DNA of 64,000 bases from Candidatus Gastranaerophilales bacterium (GCA_944325525.1 CALVAK010000007.1:1-64000), one strand, 5' to 3'; shown: positions 19,828 through 28,086, numbered from the stretch's first letter. Notes: generated by a model from the letters alone, not told the origin. Numbers and translations are program-made.

Positions 19828-20718
19828 GTGGGTTTAACATTTCAGGAATTAATATTAAATTTATCTAAATTTTGGTCTGATTACGGATGTATAATACAAC
19901 AGCCTTATGACATAGAAAAGGGTGCAAGCACAATGAACCCTGCAACTTTTTTGCGTTCACTCGGACCTGAGCCGTGGAATACGGCTATGGTTGAACCATG
20001 CCGCAGACCTACGGATGCAAGATATGGCGAAAATCCCAATAGACTCGGACATTATTTTCAATATCAGGTTATTTTAAAACCTTCGCCTGAAAACTCTCAA
20101 GAACTATACCTAAAAAGTCTTGAAGCTATGGGAATTGACTTATCCAAACACGATGTAAGGTTTGTTGAAGATAACTGGGAATCACCCACATTAGGTGCAG
20201 CAGGAGTCGGTTGGGAAGTTTGGCTCGATGGTATGGAAATTACTCAATTTACATACTTCCAACAGGTTGGCGGTCTTGAAATAAGACCTGTTGCTCTTGA
20301 AATTACGTACGGACTTGAACGTATTGCAATGTATCTTCAAAATGTTAATTCTGTTTTTGATGTTATGTGGAATAAAGAATTAAAATATGGAGAAATATAT
20401 CTCCAGAATGAAATCGAACAATCTAAATATAATTTTGAATATTCAAATCCCGAACGGTTATTTAAAATGTTTGATTTGTTTCAAGCGGAAGTTGAATCTT
20501 GTATAGAAGCAAAAATAGTACTTCCCGCATATGATTATGTTCTTAAATGTTCTCATACATTTAATTTGCTGGATGCAAGGGGCGTAATAAGCAGGGATGA
20601 AAGAATAAATTATATAAATAGAGTGAGAAAAATGGCGGCAATGGTTGCCGAGCTTTATGTTGAACAAAGAAAAGAACTCGGTTTTCCGTTATTAAAAAAG
20701 CAACCGTGTAAAGTATAG
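19828..20718 (+). CDS. glyQ: Glycine-tRNA ligase alpha subunit
   Basis: 296 residues, the usual length for the alpha chain of the bacterial alpha2-beta2 glycyl-tRNA synthetase. Visible: [27 protein letters not shown], the class II substrate motif [17 protein letters not shown] and [13 protein letters not shown]. It starts with GTG after an AGAGGA ribosome site. The beta-subunit gene, normally adjacent, is not present; an amino-acid permease follows instead, so glyS must lie elsewhere for the enzyme to work. Confidence 0.96.
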   Translation: MGLTFQELILNLSKFWSDYGCIIQQPYDIEKGASTMNPATFLRSLGPEPWNTAMVEPCRRPTDARYGENPNRLGHYFQYQVILKPSPENSQELYLKSLEAMGIDLSKHDVRFVEDNWESPTLGAAGVGWEVWLDGMEITQFTYFQQVGGLEIRPVALEITYGLERIAMYLQNVNSVFDVMWNKELKYGEIYLQNEIEQSKYNFEYSNPERLFKMFDLFQAEVESCIEAKIVLPAYDYVLKCSHTFNLLDARGVISRDERINYINRVRKMAAMVAELYVEQRKELGFPLLKKQPCKV

Positions 20719-20734
20719 AAAAGGAAACTAAATA

Positions 20735-22288
20735 ATGTCAACTCCCCAATCAAATTTATTAGGAAAATTTGTATCATGTTTATTAAAGAAAAAAAATCCT
20801 GATGAATTTTTAGAGCAATCAGAAAAAGGAGGATTGCAGAAAACATTGAATGCCTTTGATTTAATTATATTAGGCATTAGTGCTATAATTGGAGCAGGCA
20901 TATTTGTAATGATAGGTTCAGCTATAATTGGTACGACAGAAAGAGTCGGAGCAGGTCCTGCCCTTGTAATCTCAATTTTCTTGGTTGCTTTAGCCTGCAT
21001 ATTTCCTGCATTATGTTATGCCGAGTTTGCATCTATGATACCTGTATCAGGAAGTGCTTACATATATACTTATGCAACAATGGGAGAGTTTGCAGCCTGG
21101 ATGATGGGCTGGGTTTTAATGCTTGAATATGCTATAGGTACTATTGCTGTTGCTTCAAGCTGGACTGGATATTTAATAAAACTGTTTGAAGGATTTCCTT
21201 TTCTCCCTGAAATAATGCGAAATCCTCCGGCATGGCTTATTAATGATTATCAGAGTGCATTGGCTGCCGGAGAACATATACCGCATATTGGTTTTATTCC
21301 TGTTTGTATGAATTTACCGGCAATGTTTATAATTATGGTTATATCTGTAATTCTTTTTAAAGGAATAAAAGAGTCTGCAAATTTTGCTAAAATAATGGTT
21401 TTTGTTAAAGTTGCGGTTATTGCCATCTTTATTGCTGTAGGTGCTTTTTATGTTAAACCTGAGAACTGGACTCCTTTTGCTCCTACAGGGCTTAAGGGAA
21501 TATTAATGGGTGCTTTTGCAATGTTCTATGCATATATAGGTTTTGATGCTATTTCTACGGCAGCAGAAGAAACAAAAAATCCGCAGAAAAATTTACCGAT
21601 AGGGCTTATAGGTTCTTTAGTTATATGCTCATTGATATACAGTCTCGTTACTATAGTGCTTACGGGAATGCTTCCGATGGGGCAGATTGATTTAAAAGCT
21701 CCAATAGCCCATGCTATGTCTTTTGTCGGTCAAGATTGGTTTGCAGGTGCAATTGCGATAGGTGCAATTGCCGGTTTAACTTCAGTACTTCTGGTTTTGC
21801 AATTTGGTACAACAAGAATATTATATGCTATGGCACGTGACGGTTTTCTACCGCCTGTTATGCAAAAAGTTCACAAAAAATTTCATACTCCGTGGGTTAT
21901 TACTATTTTATCGACAGTTTTGATTCTAATCGGGTCATTATTTATAAATATGCAAGTTGCCGCAGAACTTGCTATATTTGGTACCTTTTCATCGTTTATA
22001 ATTGTTTGCATAGGAATATTGATATTAAGGAAAACAGATCCGGACAGGAAAAGATCATTTAAAGTTCCGTGTTGTCCGTGGTTTCCGATTCTTGGTATTA
22101 TATTTTGTGTCGGTATAATGTTTACGGCACTTGCAGAAGTTAAAACATCTGCAATATTATTCCCTTTGTGGCTTGTAATAGGCATTGTTATATACTTTTT
22201 ATACGGATATCAAAGTAACAGAAAACAAGAAAAATTAAAAATTGAACGATTTGAAGAATCGGATACAAAACAAAAATCATTAAAATAA
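20735..22288 (+). CDS. APC-family amino-acid permease
   Basis: 517 residues with about twelve to fourteen hydrophobic segments. The first helix carries GISAIIGAGIFVMIG, the substrate-binding signature of APC transporters, and the middle has FYAYIGFDAISTAAEETKNPQ, typical of the cationic amino-acid transporter/YfnA subgroup. It probably imports an amino acid with protons across the inner membrane. It begins 16 bp after glyQ with AAGGAAAC as ribosome site, so the two share a transcript. The substrate cannot be assigned. Confidence 0.9.
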   Translation: MSTPQSNLLGKFVSCLLKKKNPDEFLEQSEKGGLQKTLNAFDLIILGISAIIGAGIFVMIGSAIIGTTERVGAGPALVISIFLVALACIFPALCYAEFASMIPVSGSAYIYTYATMGEFAAWMMGWVLMLEYAIGTIAVASSWTGYLIKLFEGFPFLPEIMRNPPAWLINDYQSALAAGEHIPHIGFIPVCMNLPAMFIIMVISVILFKGIKESANFAKIMVFVKVAVIAIFIAVGAFYVKPENWTPFAPTGLKGILMGAFAMFYAYIGFDAISTAAEETKNPQKNLPIGLIGSLVICSLIYSLVTIVLTGMLPMGQIDLKAPIAHAMSFVGQDWFAGAIAIGAIAGLTSVLLVLQFGTTRILYAMARDGFLPPVMQKVHKKFHTPWVITILSTVLILIGSLFINMQVAAELAIFGTFSSFIIVCIGILILRKTDPDRKRSFKVPCCPWFPILGIIFCVGIMFTALAEVKTSAILFPLWLVIGIVIYFLYGYQSNRKQEKLKIERFEESDTKQKSLK

Positions 22289-22296
22289 TCAAAAAA

Positions 22297-24069
22297 TTAA
22301 CTAATATTTGAGATTATCGGCTGACGATATTCAACAGTGTTAATGGATTTAACATCCGTAATTACTGACGGCGGAATAATATGCCATTTGTATACTGCAA
22401 ATTTTGATTTTTTAAAAAATTTATTTATCCATTCTTGTTTTTGTTCTAAAGATATATGGTGCCCTTTTTCGTACAAGAATTTATGCTGTATAAGCTTTTC
22501 AAATCCATAGCCTTTATTTTCAACAAACCAAATTATTTCATCCAAAAATTCATATGGCATGTTTTCTTCTTCAGCACAAACGGTTTTGCCGGTTTTTTTA
22601 TTTATTTTTAATTCTGCACCCGGCGGTTTTTCAAGAACGCTTTTCGGTATAACGTTTTTATCTTTTCGGTTTTTATTAAGAAAATCGGCAAGAGCGAAAA
22701 GTTTTGTTTTGGTTACATCGGCGATTGGAGCGAAACCTCCTGACATATCACCGTTAATGGTTGCATATCCGATATAAGCTTCAGACTTATCACTTGTTGC
22801 TATAGGAAGCATTTTTTTATGCTCATTAGAAATGCTCCACAATATTGTTGCTCTTAATCTTGCTTGCAGGTTTTCTATTGTTGTTGATTTCTCATATTTT
22901 TCAGCTTTTATCTGATAAAAAGAAGAATCCAATAATTTTTTTGTTATATCTATCTCGTTAGCAATAGGGACTTCAATGAAATTTATTCCCAGATTTTCTG
23001 CCAGAATTTTAGCATCATTTTTGCTGTCATCAGAAGTTATTTTACTCGGCATAGAAATGCCCCATATATTTTCCTTGCCTAGAGCATCAGTTAATAAAAC
23101 TGCACAAACAGAAGAATCGAGTCCTCCGGATAACCCCAGAACAGCTTTATTAAAACCATTTTTTTCAAAATACTCTTTTATTCCGTAAACGATACTTTTA
23201 TAAGTTCTGTCAAGATCGTTTAAATAGTCGTTTTTAAAGTTATCAATATCTATAGGCTTTTCCATACCTATAGGAATTTTGTTTATAGTTCCTTTGTAAT
23301 TACGGCATAAGATGAAATCTTCTTCAAAAGTTTTTGCTCTCAGTATTAATTTCCCGTTTTTATCATAAATTCTGGAAGTTCCGTCAAAGCATAAATTATC
23401 CGCATATCCGGATTTATTTACATATATGTAATTAACTTTATATTTTTTAGCAATTGATGAAAATAGTGTATTTTTAATATATTCTTTTCCGCACCTTGAA
23501 GGAGAGCAAGAACAGTTAATAATTGTATCAGGCTTTTTTAACATTAATTCTTCAATCGGGTCTTTATTATAAATACATTCATCTTTAAAGAAAGATTTAT
23601 CATTAAAACTATCTTCGCAAATTATTATTCCGAATTTTTCAGAATTCAATTCAAATATTTCAGAATCGTCTTCAGATGGTTCAAAATACCTGTATTCATT
23701 AAATTCCGAGTAGTTAGGCAGTAATTTTTTTCTGACGATATTAATAATTTTCCCATTTTGAACAACTGCTATTGAATTATAAAATGGTTTCTTTTCAGCA
23801 TCTTCAGTGGGTTCGGCAAAGCCTATGAGTGCTGTTATGTTTTTTGTTTCTGCTATAAGTTTATTTAGTGCATCTATTTGTTTTGTAATAATAGATTTAT
23901 GTCTTATAAAAATATCACCGAAAGGATAGCCCATAAGAACAAGTTCGGGGAAAATTATCAAATCGGCATTCTGTGATTGTGCTTTTTTTATGCATTCTAA
24001 AATTTTAGAAGCATTTTGTTCTATATCTCCTGCTATAGTATTAATTTGTGCCAAGACAATATTATTCAT
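22297..24069 (-). CDS. nadE: NAD+ synthase, glutamine-dependent
   Basis: 590 residues, the two-domain form. The N-terminal nitrilase-type glutaminase has its Glu-Lys-Cys triad in FPELVLMGYP, RKKLLPNYSEFNE and IICEDSF. The C-terminal synthetase has the PP-loop ATP site GLSGGLDSSVCAVLL and later GDMSGGFAPIADVTKTK. It amidates deamido-NAD using glutamine nitrogen, the last step of NAD synthesis. It is divergent from glnA, the glutamine supplier, across a 352-bp regulatory region; the pairing of glutamine maker and glutamine user may be meaningful. Confidence 0.95.
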   Translation of the reverse strand: MNNIVLAQINTIAGDIEQNASKILECIKKAQSQNADLIIFPELVLMGYPFGDIFIRHKSIITKQIDALNKLIAETKNITALIGFAEPTEDAEKKPFYNSIAVVQNGKIINIVRKKLLPNYSEFNEYRYFEPSEDDSEIFELNSEKFGIIICEDSFNDKSFFKDECIYNKDPIEELMLKKPDTIINCSCSPSRCGKEYIKNTLFSSIAKKYKVNYIYVNKSGYADNLCFDGTSRIYDKNGKLILRAKTFEEDFILCRNYKGTINKIPIGMEKPIDIDNFKNDYLNDLDRTYKSIVYGIKEYFEKNGFNKAVLGLSGGLDSSVCAVLLTDALGKENIWGISMPSKITSDDSKNDAKILAENLGINFIEVPIANEIDITKKLLDSSFYQIKAEKYEKSTTIENLQARLRATILWSISNEHKKMLPIATSDKSEAYIGYATINGDMSGGFAPIADVTKTKLFALADFLNKNRKDKNVIPKSVLEKPPGAELKINKKTGKTVCAEEENMPYEFLDEIIWFVENKGYGFEKLIQHKFLYEKGHHISLEQKQEWINKFFKKSKFAVYKWHIIPPSVITDVKSINTVEYRQPIISNIS

Positions 24070-24118
24070 ATTTTTATTATCTTATGTCAAAAAAATTAGT
24101 CAAAGAAAAACAATAAAA

Positions 24119-24230
24119 AATGCATTTTTTGTAAAAATTGCTAAGTTAAGCATAAAAGCATTAAAAATAACGAGACTTGCACTAAAAAAATGACAAAAAT
24201 GTAAAATTTTTAATGCATTTTTTGTAAAAA
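24119..24230. repeat. 19-bp direct repeat pair in the nadE-glnA spacer
   Basis: AATGCATTTTTTGTAAAAA occurs at 24119-24137 and again at 24212-24230, 93 bp apart. The first copy sits in a perfect 16-bp palindrome (AAAAAATGCATTTTTT, 24115-24130). Paired identical sites between two divergent nitrogen-related genes are compatible with regulator binding, but AT-rich drift is also possible. Confidence 0.5.
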
Positions 24231-24264
24231 CGAAAATTTCCACTTGTTTTTTTGCGGGCATGTA

Positions 24265-24271
24265 ATTATAA
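24265..24271 (+). promoter_or_regulatory. Candidate glnA promoter -10 box
   Basis: TTATAAT within GTAATTATAATAATT. A start near 24278 would give a 5' leader of about 145 bases that includes the whole structured D2 repeat. Confidence 0.45.
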
Positions 24272-24286
24272 TAATTTTTAACAAGA

Positions 24287-24370
24287 GAGCGAAATTCCGT
24301 AGAGTGAAACTCGAATAAGAGAGGGCAAAGGTGAATGAGAGCGAAAGCGAAATGAACCACTTGCCCGAGA
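24287..24370 (+). repeat. Structured repeat D2 in the glnA leader
   Basis: 84 bp closely matching 7834-7917 inside element C1. A stem GGGCAA..GTG / CAC..TTGCCC encloses a small GC-closed loop; the loop reads GCGAAAGC here and GCGGTAGC in the other copy. GAG..CTC forms another hairpin (GAGTGAAACTC here, GAGTAAAACTC there). Lying between a good -10 box and glnA, it could be a leader RNA element. It does not match the glutamine riboswitch as I know it. Confidence 0.55.
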
Positions 24371-24421
24371 AGAGACATCTTTAGGATAAGATACAGATAA
24401 AATATAGAAAGGCGAAGTATA

Positions 24422-25771
24422 ATGAGCGGAAAAACTGTTTACACTCAAGAAGAAATCAAAAAAATTATTAAAGAGAAGAAGGTTGAATTTGTAAAATTAC
24501 AATTTTGCGATATTAACGGACAGGTAAAAAATATGTCTTTACCCAGTTCACAAATAGATAAAATATTAAATAATGAATGTATGCTAGATGGTTCATCTAT
24601 TAAAGGTTTTAGAAATATTGAAACATCAGATATGTATTTTTATCCTGATTTAGCGACATTTACGCTTCTTCCTTTCAGAGAAGATAAAACAGCCGGTACA
24701 AATGTAGCGAGGTTAATATGCGATATACATAATCCTGATGGAACGCCTTTTGAAGGATGTCCCCGTTCCAACCTGAAAAGAATTATTAAACGTGCAAAAG
24801 ATATGGGCTATGAAATGAATGTAGGGCCTGAGGCAGAGTTTTTCTTATTTAAACGTGATGAAAACGGATTTCCTACAACAAATACTCATGACAGAGCAAG
24901 TTATTATGATACAGCTCCTGATGATATGGGAGAAAACATAAGAAAAGAAATAGTAAGAACAATTACAGCAATGGGTTTTGAGGTTGAAGCAAGCCACCAT
25001 GAAGTGTCAGAAGGTCAACACGAAATAGATTTCAAATATGAAAATGCCCTTACAAGTGCTGATAATATAATTACTTTTAGATATGCAGTAAAAGCAGTGG
25101 CAAATAAAATGGGAGTACATGCGACATTTATGCCAAAACCGATATATGGTATAAATGGTTCCGGTATGCATTGTAATTTATCTTTATTTAAAAACGGAAA
25201 AAATATATTTTATGATGCCAAAAGACCCCACCAATTATCCGAAACGGCGTTATATGCGATAGGCGGATTGTTGGATCATGTAAAGAGTTTCACAGCGGTT
25301 ACAAATCCTACAGTGAACAGTTATAAAAGGATAGTTCCGGGGTTTGAAGCACCTGTATATCTGGCATGGTCACTTGCAAATCGTTCCGCACTAATAAGGG
25401 TTCCTGCAAAAAGAGGAAATGCAACAAGGGTTGAATTGCGTTCGCCAGATCCGTCTTGCAATCCGTATTTAGCATTAGCAGTAATTTTAGAAGCGATTTT
25501 GGATGGAGTAGAAAAGAAAACGAAACCGCCGTTAGATATTGATAAAAACATCTTTAAAATGGATGATAGAGAGCGTAAACGTGCTAAGATTGAAACTTTG
25601 CCGGGAAGTTTATATGAAGCATTAATGCTTATGAAAAAGAGTGCAATAGTAAAATCAGCTCTGGGAGAGCACATTTTTAAGGAATTTATGCAGTCAAAAC
25701 TAAAAGAGTGGGATGGCTATAGGACTGCGGTTACAAAATATGAGCTTGATATGTATCTTGAACGATATTAA
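24422..25771 (+). CDS. glnA: Glutamine synthetase, type I
   Basis: 449 residues, the shorter GSI-alpha length rather than the adenylylated GSI-beta form. Metal and substrate motifs: MLDGSSIKGF, the EAEFFLF glutamates, EVSEGQHEIDF, the HCNLSLF histidine strand, NSYKRIVPGFEAPVYLAWS and RNATRVELRSPDPSCNPY-type C-terminal block. It makes glutamine from glutamate and ammonia. AAAGGCGA is the ribosome site. The long leader with a repeat element and divergent nadE point to regulated expression. Confidence 0.95.
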   Translation: MSGKTVYTQEEIKKIIKEKKVEFVKLQFCDINGQVKNMSLPSSQIDKILNNECMLDGSSIKGFRNIETSDMYFYPDLATFTLLPFREDKTAGTNVARLICDIHNPDGTPFEGCPRSNLKRIIKRAKDMGYEMNVGPEAEFFLFKRDENGFPTTNTHDRASYYDTAPDDMGENIRKEIVRTITAMGFEVEASHHEVSEGQHEIDFKYENALTSADNIITFRYAVKAVANKMGVHATFMPKPIYGINGSGMHCNLSLFKNGKNIFYDAKRPHQLSETALYAIGGLLDHVKSFTAVTNPTVNSYKRIVPGFEAPVYLAWSLANRSALIRVPAKRGNATRVELRSPDPSCNPYLALAVILEAILDGVEKKTKPPLDIDKNIFKMDDRERKRAKIETLPGSLYEALMLMKKSAIVKSALGEHIFKEFMQSKLKEWDGYRTAVTKYELDMYLERY

Positions 25772-25810
25772 GCATCAAATGTAAGACAATATAGCTGGAA
25801 TTAATTTAAT

Positions 25811-25842
25811 AAAAAAGAACCTGATAAAAAAGGTTCTTTTTT
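25811..25842 (+). terminator. Terminator of glnA
   Basis: AAAAAGAACC, a short loop, GGTTCTTTTTT: a perfect stem ending in a T run, 40 bp after the stop codon. Confidence 0.9.
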
Positions 25843-25888
25843 AATAGTTGAAAAAAAGGTATGTTTATATTATATTGCAGATACAGAT

Positions 25889-25962
25889 GGCGGGTGTCGC
25901 CAAGTGGTTAAGGCCTCGGATTGTGGTTCCGATATTCGTGGGTTCGAACCCCATCACCCGCC
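25889..25962 (+). tRNA. tRNA-His (GUG)
   Basis: Cloverleaf with acceptor GCGGGTG / CACCCGC extended by an additional G at -1 (25889) facing C73, the hallmark of tRNA-His. The anticodon loop TTGTGGT gives anticodon GTG, and the T arm is GGGTTCGAACCCC. CCA is not encoded. A terminator follows within 10 bp. Confidence 0.95.
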
Positions 25963-25970
25963 CATTAACT

Positions 25971-25998
25971 TTAAAACCCTCTCTATGAGAGGGTTTTA
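25971..25998 (+). terminator. Terminator of tRNA-His
   Basis: AAAACCCTCTC, three-base loop, GAGAGGGTTTT. Perfect eleven-base-pair stem with a T-rich end; it may also stop the convergent antitoxin transcript. Confidence 0.9.
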
Positions 25999-26028
25999 GC
26001 ATTTTATGCTTTTTATAAATCCGCTTTG

Positions 26029-26343
26029 CTAAGCAACATGTAAAGAAAAGCCGAGTTCTTTTAATAATTTGCCGATTGTATCTAATCTTGGAACTCGTTC
26101 ACCCTTGAACATTTCGTATAATGCGGCTCTTGTTATTCCTGTTTTTTGTGAAAATTCACTTATACTCATGCGTGCTTTAACAACTTGTTCTAAAGACTGA
26201 AAAAATAAATCATAATCGCCTTCTGTGATAAATTCTTGTATAGCTGCATCTAAATACATTTTTTGATATTCAATATCTTGTAAAACATTGTTCATATGTT
26301 CTTCATGAGTTATGTTTTCCGATTTAATTTTTTCTATATCCAT
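26029..26343 (-). CDS. higA: HigA-like antitoxin, helix-turn-helix
   Basis: About 104 residues from the start preferred here; a start at 26352 is also possible. The C-terminal half is an XRE helix-turn-helix (MSISEFSQKTGITRAALYEMFKGERVPRLDTIGKLL). The N-terminal half is acidic and probably wraps the toxin. The start lies at or within the toxin's stop codon, with AAAGG ten bases upstream, so translation is coupled. Toxin-first gene order fits the HigBA arrangement. It should bind the palindrome upstream of the operon. Confidence 0.85.
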   Translation of the reverse strand: MDIEKIKSENITHEEHMNNVLQDIEYQKMYLDAAIQEFITEGDYDLFFQSLEQVVKARMSISEFSQKTGITRAALYEMFKGERVPRLDTIGKLLKELGFSLHVA

Positions 26344-26344
26344 T

Positions 26345-26662
26345 TTATTCATACCTTTCTTTAAATTCTTGTAAATATTTCTTCGCAATTTCAATGTCTT
26401 TTGATTGTTTTGACTTATCTCCTGCTGATAAAAATATAATTACTACATTATCATATTCGTATGCATAGATTCGATAACCTGCACCTTCAACAAATTTTAT
26501 TTCTGTCAAATTGTCGAATTTTTTATGTTTGCCTAAATTCCCTAATCTTATGCGGTCTATTCTTCTGTCAATTATCAATCTAACGCTTTTATCTAATGAA
26601 TTATACCAATCAAGATAAGGGCATTTATTATCATAAGTCTTATAATAAATTATTTCTTTCAT
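26345..26662 (-). CDS. higB: HigB/RelE-superfamily toxin
   Basis: 105 residues from the ATG at 26662: MKEIIYYKTYDNKCPYLDW, then SVRLIIDRRIDRIRLGNLG, IKFVEGAGYRIYAYE and FLSAGDKSKQSKDI. These match phage-derived Gp49/HigB-like mRNA interferases that cut RNA on the ribosome. A longer frame from 26698 reads through the operator and promoter and is unlikely. The -10 box ends six to seven bases before this ATG and no ribosome site is seen, so the message is probably leaderless. It is the first gene of the pair and lies beside the CRISPR locus. Confidence 0.85.
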   Translation of the reverse strand: MKEIIYYKTYDNKCPYLDWYNSLDKSVRLIIDRRIDRIRLGNLGKHKKFDNLTEIKFVEGAGYRIYAYEYDNVVIIFLSAGDKSKQSKDIEIAKKYLQEFKERYE

Positions 26663-26667
26663 ACTTC

Positions 26668-26697
26668 TATTGTATCGAAAAAGATACAATAAAGTCA
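26668..26697 (-). promoter_or_regulatory. Toxin-antitoxin promoter and operator
   Basis: A perfect inverted repeat, TATTGTATC at 26668-26676 and GATACAATA at 26683-26691, overlaps a minus-strand promoter with TTGACT as -35 and TACAAT (26669-26674) as -10, 18 bp apart. Repressor bound here would block RNA polymerase, the standard autoregulation of such pairs. Confidence 0.75.
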
Positions 26698-26710
26698 AGT
26701 CTAAAATATA

Positions 26711-27031
26711 TTAAACTGCTAAAAGTTTCTCAATTCTTATATAAATAATCCGACATTCATCTGTATTAATAATTGAAAATATCTCGAATTTTGGTTCGGG
26801 AATCATCCCATCAGTCGCCCCATTTTTAACATTTTTCCAGTATTTTAGCTTATAAAATACTGGAAATAATTCTATTTTAAGGGTTTTACTGTTATATGTC
26901 AGTGTCAGATATATTTTATATAAATTTTTATCCGGATTACTAAATATTTTCAGTTTAATAGCTGGATATAATTCACTTTTAGCAGTTATGGGTGAAAGTT
27001 CAACACAAAGTTATTTATCTTTTTTTATCAT
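26711..27031 (-). pseudogene. Broken small gene with an internal stop
   Basis: Reading from an ATG at 27031, the frame gives MIKKDK, then TAA at 27011-27013, then 99 further codons open to TAA at 26711. The open part is protein-like, for example KSELYPAIKLKIFSNPDKN and WKNVKNGATDGMIPEPKFEI, and codon use fits the neighbours. No alternative start lies at the head of the long part. I read it as a gene disrupted by a nonsense mutation. I do not recognise the family. It sits between the toxin-antitoxin promoter and the CRISPR array. Confidence 0.45.
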
Positions 27032-27155
27032 AATTAAAATTTCATATTACTATTAAACTAAAGTTTTCTTAAAAAATAAATTATAGCTATAGGGAAAAAA
27101 CGATAGACCAAAAAACTATTATAAATACATCTCTTTTATCAAATCTACTCATAAC

Positions 27156-27221
27156 AATTTAATTATAATACAAAAGGAGAAAAGTTATAATTGCAGTACC
27201 TAAAATATCTGCTTTAATATG
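27156..27221 (+). repeat. Decayed CRISPR repeat plus cryptic spacer
   Basis: Exactly one spacer length (30 bases, 27192-27221) before the first intact repeat, the sequence ends in GTTATAAT (27184-27191), identical to the 3' end of every repeat. The rest of the 36-base window (27156-27183) matches the repeat only weakly. It therefore looks like a degenerate terminal repeat that has kept its promoter end. A transcript from it would carry the 3' part of the 30-base segment and the first intact repeat. Confidence 0.5.
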
Positions 27222-28048
27222 GTTTTGATTTTCTCTTAATTTAAAATATGTTATAATATGTGCTTCTCCGGTTGATGTGAGGTTTGAGTTTTGATTTTCT
27301 CTTAATTTAAAATATGTTATAATAACAATTTGGAGTTACTCTTACAAGTGCGGGTTTTGATTTTCTCTTAATTTAAAATATGTTATAATAATTTCCAGAC
27401 CAACTTGCTAAAGGGGCAGGTTTTGATTTTCTCTTAATTTAAAATATGTTATAATCGAAAAATTAGACATAGATAAGGCTTTAGGTTTTGATTTTCTCTT
27501 AATTTAAAATATGTTATAATCTTTTTTTGGCGATTGACAATCTGGGTCTCGTTTTGATTTTCTCTTAATTTAAAATATGTTATAATTTTTAGGATGGTAG
27601 ATAAAGAAATCATAATGTTTTGATTTTCTCTTAATTTAAAATATGTTATAATTCAAAAGGTCACTTCAACCGTTAATGAAGGGTTTTGATTTTCTCTTAA
27701 TTTAAAATATGTTATAATAAAATTGATTAAATATTGGTTAATTAAATTGTTTTGATTTTCTCTTAATTTAAAATATGTTATAATAACAACAAAAAGTTAA
27801 AGAAGAAATGACCAGTTTTGATTTTCTCTTAATTTAAAATATGTTATAATGGATACGAAATAATAAATAAAATACAACAAGTTTTGATTTTCTCTTAATT
27901 TAAAATATGTTATAATGTAAATGAGTTAATAAATAACGGAATTTATGTTTTGATTTTCTCTTAATTTAAAATATGTTATAATATATCAAAATTTACTGTA
28001 TTTTCATGCGTGGTTTTGATTTTCTCTTAATTTAAAATATGTTATAAT
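27222..28048 (+). CRISPR. CRISPR array, 13 repeats and 12 spacers
   Basis: Thirteen identical 36-base repeats start at 27222, 27288, 27354, 27420, 27485, 27551, 27617, 27683, 27749, 27815, 27881, 27947 and 28013. Spacers are 30 bases except the fourth (29). The repeat begins GTTTTGATTTTCTC and ends TATGTTATAAT. The 3' end is a perfect extended -10 promoter (TG, one base, TATAAT), as in Neisseria and Campylobacter type II-C arrays whose crRNAs start separately inside each spacer. No repeat degeneracy on the right end. Cas genes and a tracrRNA are adjacent. Spacer targets cannot be identified without a search. Confidence 0.97.
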
Positions 28049-28052
28049 AGGA

Positions 28053-28081
28053 TATACAAAATACACAACATAATATATAAT
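28053..28081 (+). promoter_or_regulatory. tracrRNA promoter
   Basis: TATACA (28053-28058), 17 bp, TATAAT (28076-28081). It predicts a start near 28088, exactly where the anti-repeat begins. Confidence 0.65.
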
Positions 28082-28086
28082 AATTG

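Noticed and set aside
24287-24370. Known glutamine riboswitch before glnA
   Set aside because: The conserved bases I know for that riboswitch are not seen; D2 also occurs away from any nitrogen gene.
24100-24378. 92-residue minus-strand ORF in the nadE-glnA spacer
   Set aside because: Low-complexity, spans repeat D2 and the promoter region; no ribosome site.
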